Below are positions 24,389 through 32,917 of a stretch of DNA of 64,000 nt, piece by piece (positions within the stretch are counted from its first letter, which is position 1; each line of letters begins with the position of its first letter). The notes under the pieces are model-generated. The model made no database searches. It saw only the letters and a list, made by a program, of their open reading frames with translations, and was not told the origin of the DNA. Position numbers and translations under genes: made by a program. The stretch spans positions 1 to 64,000 of the forward strand of contig RDXN01000059.1 of assembly GCA_004292855.1 (NCBI GenBank), given 5' to 3'. The stretch comes from Cytophagales bacterium. Lineage in GTDB: Bacteria; Bacteroidota; Bacteroidia; Cytophagales; Spirosomataceae.

Positions 24389-25456
24389 TTACGCAAGATT
24401 CAGGCGTAAGTCGACAACGTATTCGCGGGTTGTTTCGTCAAGCGTCGTGTCGAGTACGTACTGATCGGGGTAAAGCAAATCGAGCCGGCGTCGGGTGTTG
24501 GTAAGGCCGATACCGCTACTGGTTTCGAGCGAGGGCGACTTGTCGGGGAACACCGTGTTACGAACCCGCATGTGCAGGTGGCCGTTGGGTTGCCGGATGT
24601 CGATCTCGATCCGGCTCGGATGCAGGGCCGACACCCCATGTTTAAACGCATTCTCCACAAAAGGCAAGAGCAACATGGTCGCAATGGGCAAGTCGCGGAG
24701 GGGCTCGGGTTTGGTGAACGTAAGAGACACCTTGTCGGTCAGGCGAAGTTGCATCAGTTCGATATAATCCTGCACGAAGGCGATTTCCTGACTCAGTTGG
24801 CCGGTCCCGTTGGGGTTTTCGTACAGCACATAGCGCATCATCCGCGACAGCCGGTGCAGGGCCTCGCGGGCTTTGGCTACGTCGATGAGCGTGAGGGCAT
24901 AAATGTTGTTGAGCGTGTTGAAAAAGAAATGCGGGTTGATCTGCGCTTTCAGAAACAGCAACTCCGAACTGACTTTAGCCTGCTCCAAATCCTGCCGAAG
25001 TTGGGCATCGCGCTGCCAGGTACGCACGGCGGTAATACTGGTGCTGATGCCTAAAATAAAGAATGTCATAAGCAATGTGGGCTGAATCCACCTGCCCGGC
25101 TGCGGAGGTCGCCCACCACCGTTAGGTCTAAAGGCCTGATGCATTAAGATGTGCAGTTGAAAGTACGATTCATACGCCCAAACAGTGAGCATAATACCTG
25201 CAACAACGGCCACGAGACCGCCCATATACAGGTACGTTCGGTCGCGAAACAACAACCGGGGGGTCAACACCTCGGAATTTAAGTAGAAAGCCCCAATTAG
25301 CAACAGACACAGCAGGCCCTGCTTGCCCCAGAACTCATCGGGCAGGGTAACCCCGGAGCTAAGCGGCTGATACACCATGAACGTGAACAGCATCAGACCC
25401 CAACCCAATATGTGGATCAGCAGGGGGACATATCGGCGAATGACTTTGGCAGACAT
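24389..25456 (-). CDS. LytS-like sensor histidine kinase
   Basis: The 355-aa protein has four predicted N-terminal membrane helices (about 10-30, 40-60, 75-95 and 125-145), then a coiled coil and a His_kinase domain with AQINPHFFFNTLNNIYAL (phospho-acceptor His) and an ATPase region (LLPFVENAFKHG; GIGLTNTRRRLDLLY). This small kinase class pairs with LytTR regulators, here the next gene. It is divergent from the TonB-dependent receptor, so control of that receptor is possible but not shown. Confidence 0.92.
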   Translation of the reverse strand: MSAKVIRRYVPLLIHILGWGLMLFTFMVYQPLSSGVTLPDEFWGKQGLLCLLLIGAFYLNSEVLTPRLLFRDRTYLYMGGLVAVVAGIMLTVWAYESYFQLHILMHQAFRPNGGGRPPQPGRWIQPTLLMTFFILGISTSITAVRTWQRDAQLRQDLEQAKVSSELLFLKAQINPHFFFNTLNNIYALTLIDVAKAREALHRLSRMMRYVLYENPNGTGQLSQEIAFVQDYIELMQLRLTDKVSLTFTKPEPLRDLPIATMLLLPFVENAFKHGVSALHPSRIEIDIRQPNGHLHMRVRNTVFPDKSPSLETSSGIGLTNTRRRLDLLYPDQYVLDTTLDETTREYVVDLRLNLA

Positions 25457-25750
25457 AACAAACAAGAGACAAACGGCAACCCAAGCCGTAGATAACAGAG
25501 TTCCAAGCTACTACGAAAAAAAGCAAACTACCACAAAGGATAGATCAGAGCCAACTTAACACCGACGAACCGCCATTATTTGTCGTCTAGTCCATTCAAC
25601 GCAGCGTGCCGTATGTCCGTTACTTTATGCTTGCCGTTCATCGGTGAAAACCGTCGTTCAGGCGATGTTCGGGGGGGAGCTATCTATTGCATTTTTTTAA
25701 GAAGCCCACCTGTTTTTGCTTTGTATCACTCATTACACACAGACAATTCT

Positions 25751-28399
25751 ATGAAAACGAAATTACTTCTCCTATCCACCTTATTACTGTTGTCGGGCGT
25801 TACGTTGGCTCAAATGCCGGGGGGCGGAGGTTTTGGGGGCGGTGGTGGTCGGTATGGTGGTTCTTCAGGCAGGGGCGACAACGATGATCGCCGGTCGCGG
25901 ACCAACACCCCCAACCCAATGGAGGCCGACCAGCCCGCTCAGCCCAAAGGCAACGGCAAAATCAGCGGCCTCCTGCTCGATTCAACCAGCAACAAGCCCG
26001 TTGAATACGCCACCGTAGCCTTGATTAACCAAAAAACAGGTAAGCCCATCGACGGAACAACCGCCGATGACAAGGGCCGGTTTACAATCAGTAAAATTGG
26101 CCCGGGCGAATACAGCGTACAGGCTACGTTTTTGGGTTACGGAGAAAAATACGTCCGCAACATCAAAATCGAAAAAGGGTCCGACATCCAGGTGGGTCTT
26201 ATCAAGCTTGCGCCCGATGTACGCATGCTTAACCAGGTCGACGTGACGGGGCAGCGGTCCATTGTGGAAGAGAAAGTGGACCGGCTTGTTTATAACGCCG
26301 ATAGAGACGTGACCAGCAAGGGGGGGGATGCCGCCGACGTGATGCGCCGGGTGCCCATGCTCTCCGTTGACCTCGACGGAAACGTGCAACTCCGGGGCAG
26401 CGGCAATGTGCGGGTATTGATCAACAACAAACCCTCCACCATTGTAGCCGCAAGCGTGGCCGACGCCCTCAAGCAAATTCCTGCCGATATGATTAAAACC
26501 GTTGAGGTAATAACTTCTCCTTCAGCCAAGTACGATGCAGAAGGGTCGGCGGGGATAATCAACATCGTGACCAAGAAAAACACCCTGCGTGGGGCAACCC
26601 TGAACGTCGACGGGGGCCTCGGCAACCGGGGAGCCATGCTGGGCCTGAACGGTAATTACCGCACCGGAAAAATGGGCTTCTCGCTGTCGGGGCATGGCCG
26701 GGCAACCTACAACGTCAACGGAAAGTTTGCCAACGAACAAACACGCGGCTCGGTGTTGACTACGCAGGATGCCAGCACCAGAGAGAGTGGCGTGCGTGCC
26801 TTTTATAATTTAGGATGGGATTATGACATCGACTCGAAGAACGTTATCACGGCGGGCGTTCGCTATGGCGTTCGTAATCAGCTAAATACGCAGAATCTTT
26901 TCACCAAAACGTCGGGAGGTAGCTTCCCGACACCCATTACCTCATTCCGGCACGTCGATAGTAAGGATCTGTCGGGCACGGTCGATGTAAACGTCGACTA
27001 CACCCGTACGCTCAACAAACCCCAGCAAGAGTTCAGTGTCTTGACCCAGTTCAGCCGCAACAACCGGACGAACAACTTCATTTCTGATTTATTCAACGAA
27101 ACCCGCGCCAACATCATTGGCGGCAACCGCAACGACAACGACAGCTATAATCAGGAAAGCACCGTTCAGTTGGATTACACCTCGCCGATTGGTAAAAATC
27201 AGCAGATTGAGATGGGCGGGAAAGGTATTTTCCGGCAGGTATTGAGCGATTTCAGCTACGCAAACCTCGTTAATGGTAGCTACGTGCCCAGCACAATGCA
27301 ACCCAACAACAGTCTCGACTACGACCAGAACGTGATGGGCAGCTACCTGTCGTACACGTATCAATCGAAGAGTAAATACACCCTGAAAATGGGTGGTCGG
27401 TATGAGTACACCATGATCGATGCCCGGTTCGGGGCTGAGCAAACCGGTACGATTATCAACATTCCTGACTACGGTAATTTTGTACCGAGCGTCAATCTGT
27501 CGAAGAACCTGAAAGGAGGCAAAACAATTAAGCTGGGCTACAATCGACGCCTTCAAAGGCCTGGTATTCAATTCCTTAATCCGAATACAAATGCGGCCAA
27601 TCCGCAGAATATTACAAAAGGAAACCCGTACCTCTCGCCCGAGCTGAGCGACAACTTAGAGGCTAGTTTCAGCACGTACATAAAGACGTTCTATATCAAC
27701 ATGACGGTATTTGGCCGCCAAACGAACAACTCCATCCAAAGTATTCGTACTGCCGACGACCGGGGTGTGATTACCACTACCTACGACAACATCGGGCAGG
27801 AGCAGGCAGCCGGTATCAACCTGTTTGGTAACGTAACGTTGTTTCAGAAATGGCAGATTGGTGGTGGCGTCGACGCGTTTTATGTGTACCTGACCAACAA
27901 TCGCTCCGCAACCGTCGATCCTACCTTGCGGCAAAGCAATTCGGGTATGGTGGTAATGGGCCGGATGTTCACGAGTTTACAACTCAAAAACGGCTGGGGT
28001 TTTCAGGGTTTTGGCGGAATGCGCGGCAATCAGGTCACGCTTCAGGGCAACACGGGCGGTTTTTATATGTACAGCCTGGGTTTGAGGAAGGAGTTTAAGA
28101 ACAAAAAAGCCAGCCTGGGTCTTGCCGCCGAGAACTTCCTGCAAAATTCAATGAAGGTTCGGACGAGGATCAATACGCCCACGTTCGCACAGAACAGCAC
28201 GAACGAAATGTTCAACCGGGGCGTGCGGTTAACGTTCTCTTACAAAATGGGCAAAATGACTTTTGAGCAACCGGCCCGCCGACGCAAAAAGTCGGTCAGC
28301 AACGACGACGTGAAAGGCGACGGCGGTGGTGGCAACGACAGCCAACAGGCCGCGCCCGCTGCCCCGGCTGGTGGCGGTGGAGGTCGACCAAGGCAATAA
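25751..28399 (+). CDS. TonB-dependent receptor-like outer membrane protein
   Basis: The 882-aa protein has a signal peptide (MKTKLLLLSTLLLL to TLAQ), a Gly-rich stretch (about 23-45), a carboxypeptidase-regulatory-like domain (about 65-150: ISGLLLDSTSNKPVEYATV), a plug (about 155-270: DVMRRVPMLSVDLDGNVQLR, VEVITSPSAKYDAEGSAGI) and a beta-barrel of the OMP_b-brl_3 type up to about 850. The last 30 residues are low-complexity Gly/Ala/Pro/Gln after the barrel, so the barrel strand is not terminal. It probably imports or secretes a ligand across the outer membrane. No SusD is adjacent. ATG 25751 was chosen for its signal peptide. Confidence 0.9.
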   Translation: MKTKLLLLSTLLLLSGVTLAQMPGGGGFGGGGGRYGGSSGRGDNDDRRSRTNTPNPMEADQPAQPKGNGKISGLLLDSTSNKPVEYATVALINQKTGKPIDGTTADDKGRFTISKIGPGEYSVQATFLGYGEKYVRNIKIEKGSDIQVGLIKLAPDVRMLNQVDVTGQRSIVEEKVDRLVYNADRDVTSKGGDAADVMRRVPMLSVDLDGNVQLRGSGNVRVLINNKPSTIVAASVADALKQIPADMIKTVEVITSPSAKYDAEGSAGIINIVTKKNTLRGATLNVDGGLGNRGAMLGLNGNYRTGKMGFSLSGHGRATYNVNGKFANEQTRGSVLTTQDASTRESGVRAFYNLGWDYDIDSKNVITAGVRYGVRNQLNTQNLFTKTSGGSFPTPITSFRHVDSKDLSGTVDVNVDYTRTLNKPQQEFSVLTQFSRNNRTNNFISDLFNETRANIIGGNRNDNDSYNQESTVQLDYTSPIGKNQQIEMGGKGIFRQVLSDFSYANLVNGSYVPSTMQPNNSLDYDQNVMGSYLSYTYQSKSKYTLKMGGRYEYTMIDARFGAEQTGTIINIPDYGNFVPSVNLSKNLKGGKTIKLGYNRRLQRPGIQFLNPNTNAANPQNITKGNPYLSPELSDNLEASFSTYIKTFYINMTVFGRQTNNSIQSIRTADDRGVITTTYDNIGQEQAAGINLFGNVTLFQKWQIGGGVDAFYVYLTNNRSATVDPTLRQSNSGMVVMGRMFTSLQLKNGWGFQGFGGMRGNQVTLQGNTGGFYMYSLGLRKEFKNKKASLGLAAENFLQNSMKVRTRINTPTFAQNSTNEMFNRGVRLTFSYKMGKMTFEQPARRRKKSVSNDDVKGDGGGGNDSQQAAPAAPAGGGGGRPRQ

Positions 28400-28430
28400 G
28401 TTCAGAAGTTGTAAACGGTCCGCCGTCGCG

Positions 28431-28517
28431 GTTGTAGGGTTGAAGAGTTGTAAAGTTGGCTGGCGCGTAAATATTGTTCTCGCGCCAGCCAACTTTACAA
28501 CTCTTCAACCCTACAAC
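28431..28517. repeat. 37-bp inverted repeat after the TonB receptor
   Basis: Perfect arms 28431-28467 and 28481-28517 (GTTGTAGGGTTGAAGAG... type) with a 13-nt centre. Further ACTTTACAAC/ACTTTGCAAC words follow up to the next start codon. Position fits a terminator or a dispersed hairpin element. Confidence 0.9.
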
Positions 28518-28574
28518 TTTACAACTTTGCAATTTTTAAACTCTCTAACTTTGCAACAACAAAAATTCAGTCCA

Positions 28575-29456
28575 ATGACCCCAATAACCCGCCGTAGCGC
28601 ATTGAAAGCTGGTGCCCTCGCACTAGCCACCCCATTTCTGTCGAGCCTCGACGCATTGGCCGCTAAGCCCAAAGCGGCTGGCCTCCAACTCTACACCGTC
28701 CGCGACCTGATGGCCAAAGACCCCGACGGAACCATCGCGAAGGTGGCGCAGATCGGCTACAAAAAGGTGGAGAACTTCGGCTACTCGGATGGTAAGTTCT
28801 TTGGTAAATCGCCCAAAGACTATGCGGCTTTGTTGAAGCAAAACGGTCTCACCACCCCCAGCGGCCACTATTTGTTGGGCAAGCAGATGCCTGCCATGAA
28901 GGGCACCCTGATGAACGACTGGAGCCGCGCCGTGGATGATGCCGCCGAGCTTGGTCAGCAATACATGGTGTGTGCATACCTATTCCCCGATGAGCGTAAA
29001 GTGCTGGATGACTACAAACGCTACGCGGACATTTTCAACAAATCGGCGGAGGCTTGCAAGGCGCGGGGCATTCAGTTTGCGTACCACAACCACGATTTTG
29101 AGTTTAAGGAGTTGGAGGGTCAAATTCCCTACGACATTCTATTGAAGAACACCGACGCGAATCTGGTGAAGATGGAGTTGGACCTGTACTGGACCGTGTT
29201 TGCGGGCAAAGACCCCGTTGCGTTGTTCAACCAGAGTCCGGGTCGGTTCCCGCTATGGCACCTGAAAGACATGGAAAAGAGCGAAAAGCGCGAATTCGCC
29301 GAAGTCGGCACGGGTAGCATCGATTTCGCTACTCTATTGAAATCCAAGAAGAAAGCAGGACTCGTACATAGCTTTGTGGAGCAGGACGTGTGCAAACGCC
29401 CGCCTTTGGAAGCTATCGCGATCAGCTACGGCAACGTGCAAAAACTGAAGATCTGA
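28575..29456 (+). CDS. exported sugar phosphate isomerase/epimerase-like protein
   Basis: The 293-aa protein begins with a twin-arginine-type signal (TRRSALKAGALALATPFLSS). The TIM barrel shows GLQLYTVRDLMAKDPDGTIA, QFAYHNHDFEF (His-Asn-His), VKMELDLYWTVFAGKDP (Glu), PLWHLKDM and a late VEQDVC. This is the Tat-exported xylose-isomerase-like family common in Bacteroidota and Planctomycetes, which likely acts on sugars in the periplasm. ATG 28575 was chosen because it starts the signal peptide; a longer frame crosses the inverted repeat. Confidence 0.88.
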   Translation: MTPITRRSALKAGALALATPFLSSLDALAAKPKAAGLQLYTVRDLMAKDPDGTIAKVAQIGYKKVENFGYSDGKFFGKSPKDYAALLKQNGLTTPSGHYLLGKQMPAMKGTLMNDWSRAVDDAAELGQQYMVCAYLFPDERKVLDDYKRYADIFNKSAEACKARGIQFAYHNHDFEFKELEGQIPYDILLKNTDANLVKMELDLYWTVFAGKDPVALFNQSPGRFPLWHLKDMEKSEKREFAEVGTGSIDFATLLKSKKKAGLVHSFVEQDVCKRPPLEAIAISYGNVQKLKI

Positions 29457-29460
29457 TTTT

Positions 29461-29609
29461 TTAGACACAGAGGACCACAGAGATGCACGGAGTTTTTTGT
29501 CATTCCGAGGCACGAGGAATCTACCTTGTGAACGCTCAACTTGGAGTCAGGCAATCTAGATCCCTCCTGCGCCGGGATGACAAAAACCTTCGTGGTCCTC
29601 TGTGTCTAA
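29461..29609. repeat. inverted repeat region between convergent genes
   Basis: Arms of 18 bp (29461-29478 and 29592-29609; TTAGACACAGAGGACCAC type) enclose a CATTCCGAGGCACGAGGAAT word that recurs at 52010-52070 and in altered form at 55345-55469. The gap holds no gene; it could serve as terminator for both sides. Confidence 0.8.
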
Positions 29610-29615
29610 ACCTTT

Positions 29616-30782
29616 TCAACTCACTTTTACCCCCTGCTGAACCAGGAACTGCGGAAAATCCTCCACACTTGGGCAGCAAACTTGCTCCATTACCTGCCGC
29701 ACCTGTGTTTTGAGCATCCCGATGGCGTGTTCGCCACCAGCATCGCCGAGCGCGGCTACGCTGTACATGAACGTGCGGCCCAGGAATGCAAACTCCGCAC
29801 CGGTAGCCAGCGTACGGGCAATGTCGGGGCCGGACCGGATGCCGCTATCCATCATGATTTTTATCTGCCCCTTGTAGGCTTCCACAATCGGTTCCAGCGA
29901 CTTGATGGCCGATTGACCGGGGTCGAGTTGTCGCCCGCCGTGATTGGAGACAATGATCCCGTCAAGACCAAGCCGGATGGCCTGTTCGGTATCTTCCTCG
30001 GTGGCAACGCCTTTCAACACGAGCTTACCTTTCCAGCGGTCGCGGATGGGGGCAATTTTCTCCTCGTTCAATCGCCCTGAGAACGTTTGGTTCATGTACA
30101 GACCCAGTTGCTTCATATCCAACCCTTTGGGCATGTACTTCTTCATGTTGGCAAACTCCGGCTGACCGTTGAACAGCGTACGCAACGCCCAATTCGGTTT
30201 GCCCAAAATTTGCAACATGTTGGCCAGGGTCATACGCGGGGGCATGGCGAGGCCGTTGCGTATGTCGCGCGGGCGGAAGCCGAAACTCGGCACGTCGCAC
30301 AGGATCACGAGCACTTCGCAACCGGCGGCTTCGGCCCGGTCGAGCAGGTCATCGCGGAGGGCGTTGTCGGTGGGGTGATAGAGTTGGAACCAGAATTTGC
30401 CTTCGGTGATGGCCCCGATCTTCTCAATGCTCGCCGTGCTGACGGTGCTGAGCGTGAAGGGAATATTATTGTTGAAAGCTGCTTTCGCCAGAATTTCGGG
30501 AGCTTTAGGCCACACAAGCCCCTGTAAACCAATGGGCGAAATGCCAAAGGGGGCATCGTACACGTGTCCGAACAACTCGGTTTTGAGCGAGGGCGTCTGG
30601 TAGGCGTTGAGGTAGTACGGCTTCAGCTCGACCTCCCGCAGTTCGGCGGTGTTTTTATGAAGATTCACATCCTCGTTGCAACCTCCGTCGAGGTACTCGA
30701 ACGCGAAGCGGGGAATGCGCCGACGCGCCCCGTTGCGGAGATCGTCGATGGCGGGATACCGAGTGTCGTAGGTCAATTTCAT
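29616..30782 (-). CDS. lldD: FMN-dependent alpha-hydroxy acid dehydrogenase (L-lactate dehydrogenase type)
   Basis: The 388-aa protein is complete for the FMN-linked alpha-hydroxy-acid oxidase family: FAFEYLDGGCNEDVNLHKN, FGISPIGLQGLVWPKAPEIL, FWFQLYHPTD, VLKGVATEEDTEQAIRLG, VSNHGGRQLDPGQSAI (catalytic His/Arg) and MMDSGIRSGPDIARTLA. It would oxidise L-lactate or a related 2-hydroxy acid at the membrane. The lldD name is by family; glycolate or other acids are possible. A TACTTTTG box lies 28 bp before the start. Confidence 0.88.
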   Translation of the reverse strand: MKLTYDTRYPAIDDLRNGARRRIPRFAFEYLDGGCNEDVNLHKNTAELREVELKPYYLNAYQTPSLKTELFGHVYDAPFGISPIGLQGLVWPKAPEILAKAAFNNNIPFTLSTVSTASIEKIGAITEGKFWFQLYHPTDNALRDDLLDRAEAAGCEVLVILCDVPSFGFRPRDIRNGLAMPPRMTLANMLQILGKPNWALRTLFNGQPEFANMKKYMPKGLDMKQLGLYMNQTFSGRLNEEKIAPIRDRWKGKLVLKGVATEEDTEQAIRLGLDGIIVSNHGGRQLDPGQSAIKSLEPIVEAYKGQIKIMMDSGIRSGPDIARTLATGAEFAFLGRTFMYSVAALGDAGGEHAIGMLKTQVRQVMEQVCCPSVEDFPQFLVQQGVKVS

Positions 30783-30810
30783 ACAGAAGCCATGCCTGAG
30801 GTTGTAAAGG

Positions 30811-30818
30811 CAAAAGTA
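30811..30818 (-). promoter_or_regulatory. TAnnTTTG box for lldD
   Basis: Reverse-strand TACTTTTG, 28 bp upstream of the lldD ATG. Confidence 0.5.
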
Positions 30819-30856
30819 CGAATGGAGCGGTCGGCTACTGTCCTAGGGTATCCCCT

Positions 30857-32758
30857 TTACCGCTTCTTACGACCCCAGCCGTTCTTGGCAAAGGCCTGCT
30901 TGCCTTTCTCCCAGGTTTCTTTTTTGGTAGTTCCCAGCAGCTTTTCGGCGAGGTCGGGCCGTTTGAGTTGGCTCAGGCGATTGCGAATCCAGTCTTTGTG
31001 TTCGGGTTTGTACCAGAAAAAGTAGCGGTTTTGGGCTAGTTTCTCGTCGCGGGTTTTGGCCGTTTTCACGGGCTTCAACGTGTAGGGGTGAACACCCGTG
31101 TAGTAGATCACCTCGGCCACGGTCATGGGTGTGGGCGTAAAATCCTGCACCTGCTCCAACTGGAACCCCATGTCTTTAGTCTCAGCCGCGAGGTTGGCCA
31201 TGTCGGCTTCTTCACAACCGGGGTGCGACGAAATAAAGTACGGAATCAGCGGTTGGCTCAGGTTGTGCTTGTCCTGAATCTTGTCGTATTTCTTTTTGAA
31301 CAGCTTAAAATACTTGAACGAGGGCTTCCGCATCACCCGCAAGGTATCGTCGGCGGTGTGTTCGGGGGCCACTTTCAGGCGTCCCGACACGTGGCGCGTC
31401 ACGAGTTGTTCCATGTACTCGTCGTGGTTGCCGTCTTCGTTATTCTTGTTGAAATCGTCCACCAGCAAGTCATACCGCACCCCCGACCCCACAAAGGCTT
31501 TCTTGATGGCGGGGAGTGCGTCGACTTTGCGGTACAGCTCCGTCAGGGGCTTGTGCGAGGTGTCGAGGTTGGAGCAGATAACCGGGTGAATGCAGCTTGG
31601 ACTCTGGCAACGGGCACAAATGGCCTCGTCCTTACCCTTCATCTTGTACATGTTGGCCGACGGCCCGCCCAAATCCGAAATGTACCCTTTGAACTCCGGG
31701 TGCTTCGTGATCTCTTCGACCTCGCGCATCACCGACTCCTCCGACCGCGACGCGATGAACTTGCCCTGATGCGCCGAGATGGTACAGAAACTACAGCCGC
31801 CGAAACAGCCCCGGTGCATGTTTACCGAGAACTTAATCATGTCGTAGGCCGGAATCGGCCCGCGCTTCTTGTATTTGGGGTGGGGCAGGCGCGTGTAGGG
31901 CAAATCGAACGACTTGTCGATCTCGGCTTCTTCCATCGTTTTAAACGGCGGGTTAATCACCAACACCTGATCGCCCACGCGTTGCGTAATCCGGTTAGCC
32001 TGCCACTTATTCGACTCAACCTCCACGATTTTGAAGTTGGCCGCGTAGGCAATTTTATCGGTCAGGCATTTTTCGTGGCTTGCCAGTCCGACGGTGTTCC
32101 AATTGTTATAGTCGCGGAGTTCGGTGGGGCCATCGTGCATAAACGCTACTTGATTAACGTTGCGCATCGACGCGAACGGAACGCCCTTTTGCGCTAGTTT
32201 CAGAATCTCGCGCAGGGGTTGCTCACCCATGCCATACACGAGCATGTCGGCCCCCGAATCGACCAGGATCGACGGCATTAACTCGTCTTTCCAATAGTCG
32301 TAATGCGTCACCCGGCGCAATGAGGCTTCAATGCCACCAAGCAGCACGGGCACGTCGGGGTAGAGTTGTTTCAGGATTCGGGAATAGACAATCGTGGCAT
32401 AATCGGGGCGGAAACCGGCCTCGCCACCGGGCGTATAGGAATCGTTGGAACGCAGGCGTTTGTTGGCCGTGTAGTGGTTCACCATCGAATCCATACAGCC
32501 CGCCGTTACCCCAAAAAACAACCGGGGCCGACCGAATTTCTTAAAATCGCGGAGGTCGTCTTTCCAGTTCGGTTGGGCAATAATGGCCACCCGAAGGCCC
32601 TCGCTCTCCATGATTCGGCCAATAACCGCCGTACCAAACGCCGGGTGGTCCACGTAGGCGTCGCCTGAAACCAGAACCACGTCGACCTCGTCCCAGCCGC
32701 GTTTTTCGACTTCCGCTTTCGTCAGCGGCAACCAATGTGTAAGGGGGCGTTCAACCAT
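30857..32758 (-). CDS. YgiQ-family radical SAM protein
   Basis: The 633-aa protein matches the YgiQ family: a B12-binding-like N-terminus (DVVLVSGDAYVDHPAFGTAV), then the radical SAM cluster motif CxxxCxxC in NMHRGCFGGCSFCTISAHQG, EVEEITKHPEFKGYISDLGG and the C-terminal EHTADDTLRVMRKPS, with a Lys-rich tail (GWGRKKR). The reaction is not established for this family. ATG 32758 was chosen because MVERPLTHWLPLTKAEV is the conserved start; a longer frame crosses a hairpin. It diverges from the molybdopterin oxidoreductase gene. Confidence 0.92.
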   Translation of the reverse strand: MVERPLTHWLPLTKAEVEKRGWDEVDVVLVSGDAYVDHPAFGTAVIGRIMESEGLRVAIIAQPNWKDDLRDFKKFGRPRLFFGVTAGCMDSMVNHYTANKRLRSNDSYTPGGEAGFRPDYATIVYSRILKQLYPDVPVLLGGIEASLRRVTHYDYWKDELMPSILVDSGADMLVYGMGEQPLREILKLAQKGVPFASMRNVNQVAFMHDGPTELRDYNNWNTVGLASHEKCLTDKIAYAANFKIVEVESNKWQANRITQRVGDQVLVINPPFKTMEEAEIDKSFDLPYTRLPHPKYKKRGPIPAYDMIKFSVNMHRGCFGGCSFCTISAHQGKFIASRSEESVMREVEEITKHPEFKGYISDLGGPSANMYKMKGKDEAICARCQSPSCIHPVICSNLDTSHKPLTELYRKVDALPAIKKAFVGSGVRYDLLVDDFNKNNEDGNHDEYMEQLVTRHVSGRLKVAPEHTADDTLRVMRKPSFKYFKLFKKKYDKIQDKHNLSQPLIPYFISSHPGCEEADMANLAAETKDMGFQLEQVQDFTPTPMTVAEVIYYTGVHPYTLKPVKTAKTRDEKLAQNRYFFWYKPEHKDWIRNRLSQLKRPDLAEKLLGTTKKETWEKGKQAFAKNGWGRKKR

Positions 32759-32790
32759 TTGTATGCAGAAGTGTCTCTTTGTGCAAACGT

Positions 32791-32798
32791 CAAAATTA
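32791..32798 (-). promoter_or_regulatory. TAnnTTTG box for the YgiQ gene
   Basis: Reverse-strand TAATTTTG, about 32 bp before the ATG at 32758. Confidence 0.5.
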
Positions 32799-32810
32799 CG
32801 AAAAGATTCA

Positions 32811-32853
32811 CCACCCCCTGCCCCCTCCTGTTTTAGGAGGGGGCAGGGGGTGG
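32811..32853. repeat. GC-rich hairpin between divergent promoters
   Basis: Perfect 19-bp arms (32811-32829 and 32835-32853; CCACCCCCTGCCCCCTCCT) with a 5-nt loop. It lies between divergent genes, so it cannot be a normal 3' terminator for either; a shared regulatory structure or dispersed element is more likely. Confidence 0.85.
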
Positions 32854-32917
32854 TCAGCATTAGCAAGTTTTTTGTACCTTTCGGACTAATTATCTATTAG
32901 TGTAATTAACTATCATT

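Noticed and set aside
31088-32197. 369-residue open frame opposite the YgiQ gene
   Set aside because: Antisense to a conserved radical SAM gene, with a His/Val-rich composition typical of shadow frames and no start context.
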